The notes under the pieces were generated by a model. The model was not told where the DNA came from. It worked only from the letters and a program-made list of their open reading frames with translations, and searched no databases. DNA of 64,000 bases from a virus, in IMG/VR virus record IMGVR_UViG_3300046656_000199, positions 1 to 64,000 of that record, one strand, 5' to 3'. This document shows positions 1-8,784 of the stretch, piece after piece. How positions within the stretch are numbered: position 1 is the first letter of the stretch; each line of letters opens with the position of its first letter. Position numbers and translations under genes: made by a program.

Positions 1-1
1 G

Positions 2-478
2 GACTCGGCCAAATCGCAACGGGAATCCGCCAAGCGCCAGAAGGTCACGGCCTTCTGCGAGGCGATGGCCAAGCCCAACGCTCGCGGCGAGGTTCACGTC
101 CTGCCGCGCGACCTGCTCGCCGACAACCCGGCCAACGTCATCGACCATCTCATGAGTCTTGACGACGGCGACGATCTGACCAAGGTCAGGAAGTTCAAGG
201 AGGGTGGCAAGGAGATCGCCGCGACCCAACTCGACATCGCAATGCGGCGCATCAGCGGTGGCCAGCCGTTCAAAATCGGCGAGAAGTTCCGCGACCCGAA
301 GACGGGTGCGACCGTGGCGGACGATGAGGCCGAGCGCGTTCGCAGTCATGCCGAGGCCAACCGCGACGCCTACGCCAAGGCCGGCAAGACTCCCGAGCAG
401 GTCGTTGAGAAGTTCTCCGAACTGCGCAAGAAGCATCCGAGCCTGACGGCTGCTCAGTACGGCGTGCCCGCTGCCTGA
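2..478 (+). CDS. C-terminal part of head protease/scaffold protein (5' truncated by window edge)
   Basis: The frame is open from base 2, so the ATG at 65 is probably internal. The visible 158 residues are charged and Lys/Glu/Ala-rich, with a helical KSQRESAKRQKVTAFCEAM stretch, then a region typical of the C-terminus of Mu gpI-like protease/scaffold proteins (a short MSLDD motif and a late F-x-EL segment). It lies directly before decoration and major capsid genes, where this protein is expected. The gene ending at base 64000 is the matching N-terminal part. The C-terminus should act as an internal scaffold that the protease domain removes during head maturation. Confidence 0.75.
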   Translation, partial: DSAKSQRESAKRQKVTAFCEAMAKPNARGEVHVLPRDLLADNPANVIDHLMSLDDGDDLTKVRKFKEGGKEIAATQLDIAMRRISGGQPFKIGEKFRDPKTGATVADDEAERVRSHAEANRDAYAKAGKTPEQVVEKFSELRKKHPSLTAAQYGVPAA

Positions 479-546
479 GCCGCAGAACCAAGCAACCACG
501 ATGTTACGACCCGTAACCCGCCCCTGAACCATCTGGAGAAATAGCC

Positions 547-1350
547 GTGGCCAACGCAACCGCACGGGTCGCACGAGCAAGCGTTTCCGTCGTCAACGAG
601 AACACGACTCACTCCTACGGGACGCTGTCCTCGCCGCTTCAGCTCTACGCCGGCGCCATGGTCGGGTTGAACGCGGGCTATCTCGCCAAGTTCGACGACA
701 CGGCGTCGCTGAAGTTCTTCGGGATCATTCTCGAAAAGGATGGCAACCCGAAACTTCCGAACAACGGGGCCGCGAGCGGCACGGCGGGGGACGGCACGCT
801 CGATCTGGACGTGAAGCAACCGAAGCTCATCGAACTGGCCGTTGCCAGCATCGCCATCACGGACATCGGCCGGCGCGTCTATGCCGTGGACGACCAGACC
901 GGCACGCTCGACCCAAGTGCCACGACCTACGCCAACCTGATCGGTGTCGTTGCCGATTTGGTGTATGCCGCGAGTGCCGCCTCGCCCGTGGCCGGCTACT
1001 GTCGGGTGCGTCCGATCTACGACGCGCCCAACGGCGACCAGATTCAGGTTGCGGCCAACTCCGGCGCGGTGCTCATCAAGGCCAGCACGGTCTTCATCAC
1101 GAAGTCCAGCGCCGCCGCCCTGACCATTGCCGACCCGACCACCGGCGTTCACGACGGCATGACGATGTCGTTCATCTCGACCACGGCCCAGACGCACAGC
1201 CTGTCGAACGCGGCGGGGAGCGGCTTCAACAATGGCGGCGCCGGCACGGACGTCGGCACGTTCGGCGGGGCCATCGGCGACAACATCACCATCCGCGCCT
1301 ACGGCGGCAAGTGGCTGGTAGATCGCAAGACCAACGTCACGCTTGGCTAA
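547..1350 (+). CDS. Putative head decoration / capsid cement protein
   Basis: A 267-residue protein starting at GTG 547 behind CTGGAGAAATAG. It sits between the protease/scaffold and the gpT-like major capsid gene, the usual place for head decoration proteins. The N-terminal 170 residues are Ala/Val/Thr-rich beta sequence resembling DUF2190-type cement proteins. The C-terminal part (IADPTTGVHDG, GGAGTDVGTFGGAIGDN, KWLVDRKTNVTLG) looks like a separate beta-sandwich surface domain. Role inferred from order and composition; no catalytic motif seen. Confidence 0.6.
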   Translation: MANATARVARASVSVVNENTTHSYGTLSSPLQLYAGAMVGLNAGYLAKFDDTASLKFFGIILEKDGNPKLPNNGAASGTAGDGTLDLDVKQPKLIELAVASIAITDIGRRVYAVDDQTGTLDPSATTYANLIGVVADLVYAASAASPVAGYCRVRPIYDAPNGDQIQVAANSGAVLIKASTVFITKSSAAALTIADPTTGVHDGMTMSFISTTAQTHSLSNAAGSGFNNGGAGTDVGTFGGAIGDNITIRAYGGKWLVDRKTNVTLG

Positions 1351-1388
1351 TCGGTGAATGCAGCGAACGAGCAACCAGAGGCACCGTG

Positions 1389-1883
1389 ATGTTCCGCATC
1401 AAGAGACTGAAGAGGCCGCCGCAGGAACGCATGCCGGACGGCACCCTGTCGCCGCAGATGCCGGCCGCCGTCGCCTACGCCGCCAGTGCCGCCCCGGAGG
1501 GCAACGTCACCGGCTGGACGAAGGACGTTGCCAAAGCCGGCGCCTTCACCGCGGAGATGATGGCGGACATCCGGGCGCATTACGCGAACCGCGCCAACAC
1601 CGGCACGCTGGAGATTGAAGGCGTTGACGCCTCCGTCGCGGTTCCACCGACCGGGCACGAAGCCGAGATGAGCAAGGCGAAGGCGGCAATGGCCTCGGCG
1701 TCCGCGCGGATCGGCGAGCTGGAAACCCTGCTGGCGACCCGTGCCAACGCCGAGGAGCAACTGGCCGCCTCTGTGCGGCGCAACGGCGAACTGGCCGCCC
1801 GCGTCGCCGAACTGGAACAGCGCCTCGCCCCGACGGAAGAGCCGAAGGACGCCCCGGCGCCTGCGCCCGCCAAGAAGAAGTGA
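1389..1883 (+). CDS. Small coiled-coil protein in capsid module
   Basis: 164 residues from ATG 1389 (a GTG at 1386 is an alternative). The N-terminal 30 residues are basic. The C-terminal half is a long heptad-like helix (IGELETLL, NGELAARVAELEQRL) ending in an Ala/Pro/Lys tail. Position between decoration and major capsid genes suggests a capsid-associated or assembly factor. No family recognised. Confidence 0.6.
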   Translation: MFRIKRLKRPPQERMPDGTLSPQMPAAVAYAASAAPEGNVTGWTKDVAKAGAFTAEMMADIRAHYANRANTGTLEIEGVDASVAVPPTGHEAEMSKAKAAMASASARIGELETLLATRANAEEQLAASVRRNGELAARVAELEQRLAPTEEPKDAPAPAPAKKK

Positions 1884-1936
1884 ACGCGACCTCAAGGCCC
1901 ACCAAGGCCCGAGACGCCTAACACCGGAGAGAGACA

Positions 1937-2905
1937 ATGGGCATTGACGTCAGTGCATTCACGCCGATGGCGAAGCAGGAGTTCCAGAACCAGCTCCTCG
2001 AAGCCTACGCCCGGCCGATCCCGGCGGACATCGACGAACTGGTAGACGAGTATCCCTCGACGTCCGCCGTCGAAACCTACCCGTACATGACGAACATTCC
2101 TCGTCTGCGGGTGTTCCGGCGAGACTCGCCCGCCGTGCAGTTGGCGGCTGACAAGTGGCAGGTGGCCAACGTCACCTATCGCGCTGGTCCCATCGTCGTG
2201 CAAAAGGAAACACTCGACGACGATCAGGTCGGCGGCCACCTGAAGGCCATCGCCGCGCTGCCCAAGGGTGCGCAAAAGGACATCAAGTACAAGGTGCTGG
2301 CGACGCTGGCCGGTGGATCTTCGACCACCTGCTTTGACGGCACGTCGATGTTCGCCTCGTCGCACACGGTCGGCACGGGCAACAACCTGATGACCGACAA
2401 CAACGCCAGCAACGACGGCGTCACGCACAAGATCATTGCCGTCATCACCGAAGGACCGGCCAAGCCCGTCCTCTTTCAGAACCGCGAACCGCTGAAGAAC
2501 TTGCAGGACAATATCAGCCCGCAGGCGATGGAGCAGCGCGAGTATCGCTACTGGGCCGATACTCGCTTCGGTGTGACCTGCGCGGCCTGGTTCACGGCGG
2601 TCCTCGACACGATCACCGACACGCCGACGCTGCCGGAACTGACCACGATCATCCTGGGCATGTTCAACCGGCTGCGGACGTTCTACTTGCCCAAAGGCAA
2701 CGACGTCGACGACCCGATCTACTTCCACGAGGGGTGGACGCCGGCGAGCAACAACTGCACGCTCCTGTGCAACCTGCAACTGGCGACCCTGCTGGAAACG
2801 ATCCGCGATTCGGCCCTGATCGCCAGTGGCACCGGCGGCGGGGTAATTACTAATTATCTTCAAAATAAATTTAAGGTTTTGCCGACCAGTGCCCTGGGCG
2901 CGTAA
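1937..2905 (+). CDS. Major capsid protein, Mu gpT-like
   Basis: 322 residues starting at ATG 1937 behind CCGGAGAGAGACA. The sequence fits the Mu gpT-like major head subunit family: early PMAKQEFQNQLLEAYARPIP, a central DDDQVGGHLKAIAALPKGA segment and a FASSHTVGTGNN loop where this family commonly has an S-x-x-H motif. Length matches gpT-type proteins. It lies two genes after the protease/scaffold and before small connector-like genes. The last 15 codons (about 2843-2885) are AT-richer than the rest. Confidence 0.85.
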   Translation: MGIDVSAFTPMAKQEFQNQLLEAYARPIPADIDELVDEYPSTSAVETYPYMTNIPRLRVFRRDSPAVQLAADKWQVANVTYRAGPIVVQKETLDDDQVGGHLKAIAALPKGAQKDIKYKVLATLAGGSSTTCFDGTSMFASSHTVGTGNNLMTDNNASNDGVTHKIIAVITEGPAKPVLFQNREPLKNLQDNISPQAMEQREYRYWADTRFGVTCAAWFTAVLDTITDTPTLPELTTIILGMFNRLRTFYLPKGNDVDDPIYFHEGWTPASNNCTLLCNLQLATLLETIRDSALIASGTGGGVITNYLQNKFKVLPTSALGA

Positions 2906-2923
2906 GTCGGAAAGAAGGGCATC

Positions 2924-3100
2924 ATGGTAGAAGTCAACCCGGAGATCGGCAATCGGTTCGAGCCTGTGGCCGACGTGGACGCGATCCTGAACGGTGGCCA
3001 GCCTGGCGCGACGGTGACAGCGCTGCTCATGGCGATCCTTCTGGAACTTCGCCTACTGCGGGCGGCTGGCTGTGAACCCGATCAAGGCACGGGAGTGTAG
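2924..3100 (+). CDS. Small hypothetical virion-module protein
   Basis: 58 residues, ATG 2924 behind GGAAAGAAGGGC. Acidic N-terminus followed by a short hydrophobic stretch (VTALLMAILLELRLL). Its stop is directly followed by the ATG of the next gene, indicating translational coupling in the capsid operon. No family recognised. Confidence 0.6.
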   Translation: MVEVNPEIGNRFEPVADVDAILNGGQPGATVTALLMAILLELRLLRAAGCEPDQGTGV

Positions 3101-3316
3101 ATGGAAGAGACACTGAAGATAACCCTGACGCAACGAGCGGATGGCAAGGTCGGCATCGCCATCGAGGGGCCGCAGTCCGACACCATGACGGCTCTGCTCG
3201 GCCTGCTGGAGTTCGCCAAGCACAGCATCATGAGTCGGGGCCAGCCGAGGCAGGAGCCAGCCTCGCCCATCACGCTCGCCACGATGGTTCCGGGCATGCC
3301 CAATGGTCGGAGGTAG
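3101..3316 (+). CDS. Small hypothetical protein
   Basis: 71 residues, ATG 3101 immediately after the preceding TAG. Starts with a short beta-like segment (LKITLTQRADGKVGIAIEG) and a helix (TALLGLLEFAKHSIM), then a basic, Pro-rich tail. Coupled to its neighbours in the virion operon; function unknown. Confidence 0.6.
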   Translation: MEETLKITLTQRADGKVGIAIEGPQSDTMTALLGLLEFAKHSIMSRGQPRQEPASPITLATMVPGMPNGRR

Positions 3317-3319
3317 GAC

Positions 3320-3727
3320 GTGTTTGAACCAAACATCAAAAACCTGACCATCGCCGACGGCCAACTGGCCGCGACCGCCACGCAGATTGTGGCCGGACCG
3401 GGCAACCACGCCCGTCAGATCAACGTCGTGCTGAGCAACACTGGCACGCAGGACGAAACCATTGTGCTGACCTACAGCCGCAATGGTGGCACGCAGCGGC
3501 GTGTCTGGCGCTGTGTGCTGTCGGCCAACTGGCAGGCCCGCGTTTGCGGTCTGCCCATCAACGTCGCCGACGTGCTCTATGGGTCGGCCAGCGATGCCAG
3601 TGTCGTGGATTATCTCGTCTCGATCAGCGGCCCCAACGCCCCGTTGACGATGGCGATTTACGACGACAACGGTTACGAGGTAGCGACGCCGCAGATTCTC
3701 GACCAGCTTGTCGCGGCAACGGGCTGA
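3320..3727 (+). CDS. Hypothetical virion protein, beta-rich
   Basis: 135 residues from GTG 3320 (upstream GGTCGGAGGTAGGAC supplies a ribosome site). The sequence is mostly beta strand (QINVVLSNTGTQDETIVLTYSR) with a conserved-looking WRCVLSANWQARVCGLP core. It lies between the capsid protein and the duplicated gene pair at 3751/4466, so a head-surface or head-completion role is plausible. No domain named with confidence. Confidence 0.6.
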   Translation: MFEPNIKNLTIADGQLAATATQIVAGPGNHARQINVVLSNTGTQDETIVLTYSRNGGTQRRVWRCVLSANWQARVCGLPINVADVLYGSASDASVVDYLVSISGPNAPLTMAIYDDNGYEVATPQILDQLVAATG

Positions 3728-3750
3728 TAGACAGAAATGAGGATACGACA

Positions 3751-4410
3751 ATGGGCCTGAATCTGACGCTCAACTGCAACGTCCGCACGACCACGCCGGA
3801 AAGTTACAACTCCGGGCAGTTTCAAGTCGACCAGAATCCGCGCGGCGACTTGCTGGTAGCGCCCTCGCTGCTGCCGAAGACCGAACTGACGCGGCTGGGG
3901 AATTCGTGGTACTGCGTCATCGCCACCGGCAGCGCGTTCAATCTCGTGGCCGGCTACCCAGGATCGACCGGCACCCGTGCTGAACTGGCCTTTTACAACG
4001 GCTACACCGACACGACCTGCATGGTCATCGACCAGATCTGGTTTCAGAACATCGTCACGCAGGGCGCCATCAGCGGCTACACGCTGCTCTATCAGGTGCT
4101 CTCGGTTGCTGCTCTGGCCAACGACACGGCCCAACTCATCAGCAGTCCGCTCGGCAAGGCTTACGGTGGCAGCGTGACCCGTGCCGTCGCCGTGACGACG
4201 ATGGTTACGAACAAGTGGGGCGTGGCCGGCACCGGCTCCAGCAATGGTGCGTCCGTTTCCATCGGGGCCAGCGTGGTCGCCGAAATGGGCGGCAACGTCA
4301 TCGTCAAGCCGGGTTTCACGATCGGCCTCAACGTGATGGCGGGCACGGTCGACACCGCTGGCGGACTGATGGGCATGTCGTGGCACGAGGTTAAGCTACC
4401 TCTCGTATGA
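3751..4410 (+). CDS. Virion protein, first copy of a tandem duplicated pair
   Basis: 219 residues from ATG 3751 behind GAGGATACGACA. Rich in Thr/Ser/Gly/Val, predicted beta. Aligns end to end with the next gene: shared MGLNLTL start, SGQ-x-QVDQNPRGDL, SPLGKAY/VYSGSVTRAVAVTT, and a common end (MG-M/I-SWHEVKLP). No family recognised; operon position suggests a head or neck surface protein. Confidence 0.65.
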   Translation: MGLNLTLNCNVRTTTPESYNSGQFQVDQNPRGDLLVAPSLLPKTELTRLGNSWYCVIATGSAFNLVAGYPGSTGTRAELAFYNGYTDTTCMVIDQIWFQNIVTQGAISGYTLLYQVLSVAALANDTAQLISSPLGKAYGGSVTRAVAVTTMVTNKWGVAGTGSSNGASVSIGASVVAEMGGNVIVKPGFTIGLNVMAGTVDTAGGLMGMSWHEVKLPLV

Positions 4411-4465
4411 TTGATGCCGCTGATCTGAGAACAACCCGACGACGGTCAAGAAAGAGGATACTTCG

Positions 4466-5113
4466 ATGGGCCTGAACCTGACTCTGTACGCCAATGTCCG
4501 CCAGACCGCGCCGGAAACGTACTCCTCCGGACAGTCGCAGGTGGACCAGAACCCCCGCGGTGATCTGTGCATCTCGCCAGCCCTGCTCCCCAAGACGGAG
4601 CTAACCCGTCTGGCGAACACATGGTACACAATGATCCCCACCGGTAGCGCGTTCACGAACGTCGCCGGTATGCCGACGACTCGCGCCGAACTGGCGATCT
4701 ACAACGGTTACGTCGACACGACATGCCTGGTCATTGACCAGATCTGGTTCACGTCGCTGACCTCGATCACCGCTGCGGCCAACATCACGATTATCTATCA
4801 GGTGGCGCAGGTCACAGCGCTGACCGATGCCACCACCATCCTCATCAGCAGTCCGCTCGGCAAGGTCTATTCTGGCTCCGTGACGCGGGCCGTGGCCGTC
4901 ACCACGATGACCGCGAACAAATGGGCACTGGTCGGTGCCGGCACGAGCGGTGGCGCCTCGGCGTCCATCGGTTCGGGTGCCGTGGCCGAGATGGGCGGCG
5001 GCGTCATCGTCAAGGCTGGATTTACGCTCGGCGTGAATGCGGTTGTGGGCACGGCTGCCGGTACGAGTCTCATGGGTATCTCGTGGCACGAGGTCAAACT
5101 TCCGGCGGCCTGA
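4466..5113 (+). CDS. Virion protein, second copy of a tandem duplicated pair
   Basis: 215 residues from ATG 4466 behind AAAGAGGATACTTCG, a leader similar to that of the copy at 3751. It shares the same start, middle and end blocks, while variable stretches (residues about 50-120) differ, showing duplication followed by divergence. Probably a component of the same structure with different surface loops; function unknown. Confidence 0.65.
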   Translation: MGLNLTLYANVRQTAPETYSSGQSQVDQNPRGDLCISPALLPKTELTRLANTWYTMIPTGSAFTNVAGMPTTRAELAIYNGYVDTTCLVIDQIWFTSLTSITAAANITIIYQVAQVTALTDATTILISSPLGKVYSGSVTRAVAVTTMTANKWALVGAGTSGGASASIGSGAVAEMGGGVIVKAGFTLGVNAVVGTAAGTSLMGISWHEVKLPAA

Positions 5114-5199
5114 TTGCCGCAGCAACTTATTCCCACGAGCCGGCCGTCGGCCCTGTCCGGCAGTCGGCTCGTGTCAGTTCCAACGCAGCGAGGCGCAAC

Positions 5200-6117
5200 G
5201 TGGAAGCGATCACCAGCCGCAAATCGTCCCGTCATCTGCTGGCCGCCCGGCAGCGCCACCTCGAAGCCCTGCACCAGCGCGTCCGGGCCGTCGTCACCGA
5301 AAACTATCCCGGCTTTCGCGGTCGCGGCGACGGCTGTCGACTGGAGATCCGCCGTGGCGACCGGATCGAGAAGCGTCTGCGCTGCGGCCCCAACGAGGTT
5401 CACGCCGCCATCTTCCGCAATGATGGCTCGTGGGAAGACCTGGGCGTCAATCACAACCTGCTGACGAACATCGGCCGCGACTGGTGGAGTTCGCAGTGGG
5501 GTTTCATCCCCACTGGCATCACGACGGCCAGCCCGTCCACGGCCGTATCCTCGTCGTCCATCACGACGACCGCTACGCCGCTGACCGCCTCCAACCTGGC
5601 CTCGCCGCAACTCGGCGTTGCCGGTCTGCGCGTCTACGCCGCCCCGCACACGACCACCAATCCCGTCACCTACGGGAACATCGTCAGCAACACCACGAGC
5701 GTCATCACCATCGACAAGTGGTGGACTGCGGCCGATGGCACGGGCACGACGCCGACCTCCGGCGACGGCTTCATCATCGCCCCCGGTGGTATGGCCGCGC
5801 TGCGATTTGTGGCGCTGAGCACGAACGCCAGCGCTGCCAGTGCGTCCGATCTGACACTCGCCAACGAGGTGACGAGCAACGGCGGCGCCCGCGTGCTGGC
5901 TCTCTATGCTCACACGTTCGGGACATCGTCGCTGACGCTCTCGAACACGTTCAGCATCGCGGGCACCATCACGGCCATCCACAAGGCCGGTCTGTTCGCC
6001 GCTCTCACCAGTGGCGGCGCCGATCTGATGGGATACGAGACAGTTTTGAATGCCGACGCCACGGTCGTGAGCGGCGACAGTCTTGCACTCACGTGGACGG
6101 TGAATCCGTCAGGCTGA
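5200..6117 (+). CDS. Putative virion/fibre-like protein
   Basis: 305 residues if translated from GTG 5200 (GAGGCGCAAC upstream). N-terminal 70 residues are basic and helical (RKSSRHLLAARQRHLEALHQR), followed by a charged segment with a WEDLGVNHNLLTNIGRDWW block, then about 200 Ser/Thr/Ala-rich beta residues. The latter resembles phage tail-associated or decoration proteins with a 'GRDWW' entry motif. The start is inferred; no ATG is well placed. Confidence 0.55.
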   Translation: MEAITSRKSSRHLLAARQRHLEALHQRVRAVVTENYPGFRGRGDGCRLEIRRGDRIEKRLRCGPNEVHAAIFRNDGSWEDLGVNHNLLTNIGRDWWSSQWGFIPTGITTASPSTAVSSSSITTTATPLTASNLASPQLGVAGLRVYAAPHTTTNPVTYGNIVSNTTSVITIDKWWTAADGTGTTPTSGDGFIIAPGGMAALRFVALSTNASAASASDLTLANEVTSNGGARVLALYAHTFGTSSLTLSNTFSIAGTITAIHKAGLFAALTSGGADLMGYETVLNADATVVSGDSLALTWTVNPSG

Positions 6118-6161
6118 CCCCATTGTCTACACGTTGCTTCATCGTCTGAGAGGACTCGATC

Positions 6162-6599
6162 ATGTACGCCTTTCGCTGCCGGCACTGCGGCCATTTGCAC
6201 GAGGCCGAACACGCTGGCGAGAGTTCGCATCCGCACGCCTGCCGCGTCTGCGGTCACGGCATCGCCGCCGCCATCGGCATGGACGACACGCTGCGCCACC
6301 CGCACGCTCAGGCCCACGCCAAGGCACTGGCCGGCATTCCGCGCGAGACGCTGGAGAAGCATCCCTCCAAGGGCGGGCGCACCTTCAACCTACCGCACGG
6401 TCTGAAGAAGGTGCTGATCTTCGAGAATTGGGAAGTCCTCGCCGACGCCACGGATGAACGTCTCGCCGAGCTGGGCCTGACGCGGGCTGAGGTGTGCCGG
6501 CACGAACCGAAGACCAGCGAGCCGGGCCGCGATCCCCAGGTAGTCACCGTCAGCGCCACCGACGGCGTCCACACCACCGATTCCGCCAGTGCGGGGTAA
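6162..6599 (+). CDS. Zinc-ribbon hypothetical protein
   Basis: 145 residues from ATG 6162 behind TGAGAGGACTCGATC. N-terminus carries a zinc-ribbon pattern (CRHCGH at residues 5-10, CRVCGH at about 28-33) embedded in His-rich sequence; the middle has a FENWEVLAD element. Function unknown; it lies between virion genes and the glycosyltransferases. Confidence 0.6.
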   Translation: MYAFRCRHCGHLHEAEHAGESSHPHACRVCGHGIAAAIGMDDTLRHPHAQAHAKALAGIPRETLEKHPSKGGRTFNLPHGLKKVLIFENWEVLADATDERLAELGLTRAEVCRHEPKTSEPGRDPQVVTVSATDGVHTTDSASAG

Positions 6600-6605
6600 G
6601 GCATC

Positions 6606-6800
6606 ATGACGGAAGAGCGTATGGCCGAAATCAGACACGCTGTCGAGCAGAACGGCAAGGACTGTCAGTTTGGTGACGGGTATTGGGAGGCCGCCGGCGC
6701 CCAGATCGCCAAAGAACTGCTCGCGCACATCGACGAGTTGGAATCGCAACTCGATGCCATCGACCAGCAAGGCATCGAAGGAAACACGGCTGACTATTGA
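6606..6800 (+). CDS. Small hypothetical helical protein
   Basis: 64 residues, ATG 6606 only a few bases after the previous stop. Acidic and helical throughout (MAEIRHAVEQNG, ELLAHIDELESQLDAIDQQ). No known family. Part of the same transcription unit. Confidence 0.55.
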   Translation: MTEERMAEIRHAVEQNGKDCQFGDGYWEAAGAQIAKELLAHIDELESQLDAIDQQGIEGNTADY

Positions 6801-6826
6801 GGTCGCATCCCCGGAGAGGGCCGCAC

Positions 6827-8101
6827 TTGCGCATCTTCCACTACGCCCCGCTGCATTTCGAGCCGTGGGACTTCCGCACGCCGGACACGACCGGTATCGG
6901 TGGCTCGGAGACGGCCGTCGGCGAGACGGCGCGCCGTCTCGCCGAGCGCGGTCACGAGGTGACGGTGTACGCGCCGCTCGCCGACGGCTGCCCTGAGTTC
7001 GACGGCAAGGCCCGCTGGCGGCACGTTCGCGACGCCGATTTCACGCAGCCCGGTCTGTGGATTTTGCATCGCTGCCCGTCGGCGTTAGATGAGTTCGCGG
7101 AAGAGCATCTGGGACAGACGACCTGGCTTGTGTGTCAGGACGTGTTTTACCCGCCACAACTGAGCGACGGCCTGACGCCCGAACGGTCGGCGAAACTGGA
7201 TAGATGCTTGCCGCTCTGCACGGCTCATGAGAAGTGGCTGCTAGAGAAGTCGCCGGAACTGAAGGGCAAGCTATTTCTGTCGAGCAACGGTATTCGCGGC
7301 GACCTGATCCTCGATATCTGCGGCTATTCGTGCCCAAGCTGTCGCGATGGTGCCGCCATTTCTGAAAGCGGCTGCTTGGACTGCGGTCGGCCTGACTCGA
7401 TCAGGGTCATGATGGCCGATGGCAACGGAGGCTGCTATCCGAGAATCACCCGGCGAGAGGGCATCGTCCGCGATCCCTACAAGCTCGTCTTCACGTCCTC
7501 GCCCGACCGCGGCCTTGTGCCACTCCTGAAAATCTTCAAGCGTGCCCGCGAGTGGGAGCCGCGACTGACGCTGTCGGCCGCCTACGGCTTCAACAACATT
7601 GACCGCTGCGAGGGCAAGCACTGGAAGCAGGTCCGGGCCGAGTGCGAGAAGTGGATGGACCAGCCCGGCGTGACGTGGCTGGGCCGGATGCCGCAGGAGC
7701 AACTCTACCGCGAGTTCCTGTCCGCCGGCCTGTGGGTCTACCCGACCACGTTCACGGAGACGAGTTGCATTTCCTGCATGGAGGCGCAGGCACTCGGCGC
7801 TATCCCGATTACCGTGCCGCTGTGGGCGCTGGCCGACAATGTCCGCCACGGTGTATTTCTCCAGGGAGATCCGGTCAACGACCCGTTGTGTCGTGCCCGC
7901 TATGTCGGCGAGATCCTGCGCCTGACACGCGACGTGTCGCTGCAAGAGAGCATCCGGTCGGAGATGATGCCCTACGCCCGGCAGCGCTTCGATTGGGAGC
8001 GGGTGGTGGATCAATGGGAGGGCTGGGCGCAGGAAGACGATGAGCGGGACAGGGGGGCAACGCGGTCGCTGTGCGAAATGGAGCCGGCATGTTGCTCATG
8101 A
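6827..8101 (+). CDS. Glycosyltransferase family 4-like with zinc-ribbon insertion
   Basis: 424 residues. TTG 6827 is chosen because GGAGAGGG ends six bases before it and the protein then begins with a normal Rossmann strand (MRIFHYAPLHFE). GT-B/GT4 signs: GIGGSETAVGETARRLAERG near the N-terminus and an E-x7-E motif (ETSCISCME) in the C-terminal domain, which binds the nucleotide-sugar donor. Around residues 165-190 there is an insertion with four cysteines (CPSC...CLDC), not part of the GT4 fold. Likely transfers a sugar to a virion or cell-surface acceptor. The next gene overlaps its end by 13 bases. Confidence 0.75.
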   Translation: MRIFHYAPLHFEPWDFRTPDTTGIGGSETAVGETARRLAERGHEVTVYAPLADGCPEFDGKARWRHVRDADFTQPGLWILHRCPSALDEFAEEHLGQTTWLVCQDVFYPPQLSDGLTPERSAKLDRCLPLCTAHEKWLLEKSPELKGKLFLSSNGIRGDLILDICGYSCPSCRDGAAISESGCLDCGRPDSIRVMMADGNGGCYPRITRREGIVRDPYKLVFTSSPDRGLVPLLKIFKRAREWEPRLTLSAAYGFNNIDRCEGKHWKQVRAECEKWMDQPGVTWLGRMPQEQLYREFLSAGLWVYPTTFTETSCISCMEAQALGAIPITVPLWALADNVRHGVFLQGDPVNDPLCRARYVGEILRLTRDVSLQESIRSEMMPYARQRFDWERVVDQWEGWAQEDDERDRGATRSLCEMEPACCS

Positions 8102-8772
8102 ACAAATGCGTCGGCACCATCGCGTACCTGGGCGGCATCCCCGCGCTCCTTGAGGAGTTCGTGCATTCGTGGACGCAACTCATTGCCTGGAACCACGAGT
8201 ACCTGTGCGGATCCGGTGAGTACGTTCATTACGACCGGGCCAAGGTGTCGGTTCATGACGTGGCGCGCAACATCCTCGCCGAGTCGATGCGGGGCGACTG
8301 GTTGCTCCAGCTCGACACCGATCACGCCTTCGAGCCGGACATCGCCGCCCGCCTACTGAGGATTGCCGACCAGACGGGCGCCGATGTGGTGACGGGGCTG
8401 TACCTCCAGCGCTTCGCTCCGTTCGCACCCGTGGCCTACCGGCAGACCGAGGTGGGCCTGTCCCAGATCGGTAATTGGGACCGCACGCTACCCGCCATTG
8501 AAGTGGACTCGGCCGGCGGCGGCTGTCTGCTCGTCAAGAGGGCGGTCTTCGAGCGCCTCCGCGACGAGACGGGCGAGCAGCCCTTCGAGCGCATCAAGGG
8601 GCTGGGTGAGGATCACTCCTTCTTTCTGCGCTGCAAGAAGCTGGGCATCCGCACGGTGTGCGCTACGCAGGTTGAGTGCCACCATCTGCATGTCAAGGCG
8701 CTGACGGTGGACGATTACGACCCGGCGTCCATGTCCCTCGAAGAGCCGGTCGCCGCGGCCGGATACAGGTAA
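8089..8772 (+). CDS. GT-A type glycosyltransferase-like protein
   Basis: 227 residues from ATG 8089 (AAATGGAG five bases upstream; GTG 8071 is the other option). A DTDHAFEPD segment at residues about 75 fits the DxD metal/nucleotide-sugar site of GT-A enzymes, and GGGCLLVKR followed by GEDHSFFLRCKKLG fits the acceptor-side block of GT2-like proteins. Overlaps the GT4 gene, so both probably work together, perhaps on virion proteins or the host envelope. Confidence 0.7.
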   Translation: MLLMNKCVGTIAYLGGIPALLEEFVHSWTQLIAWNHEYLCGSGEYVHYDRAKVSVHDVARNILAESMRGDWLLQLDTDHAFEPDIAARLLRIADQTGADVVTGLYLQRFAPFAPVAYRQTEVGLSQIGNWDRTLPAIEVDSAGGGCLLVKRAVFERLRDETGEQPFERIKGLGEDHSFFLRCKKLGIRTVCATQVECHHLHVKALTVDDYDPASMSLEEPVAAAGYR

Positions 8773-8784
8773 GAGAGGTGCCTT

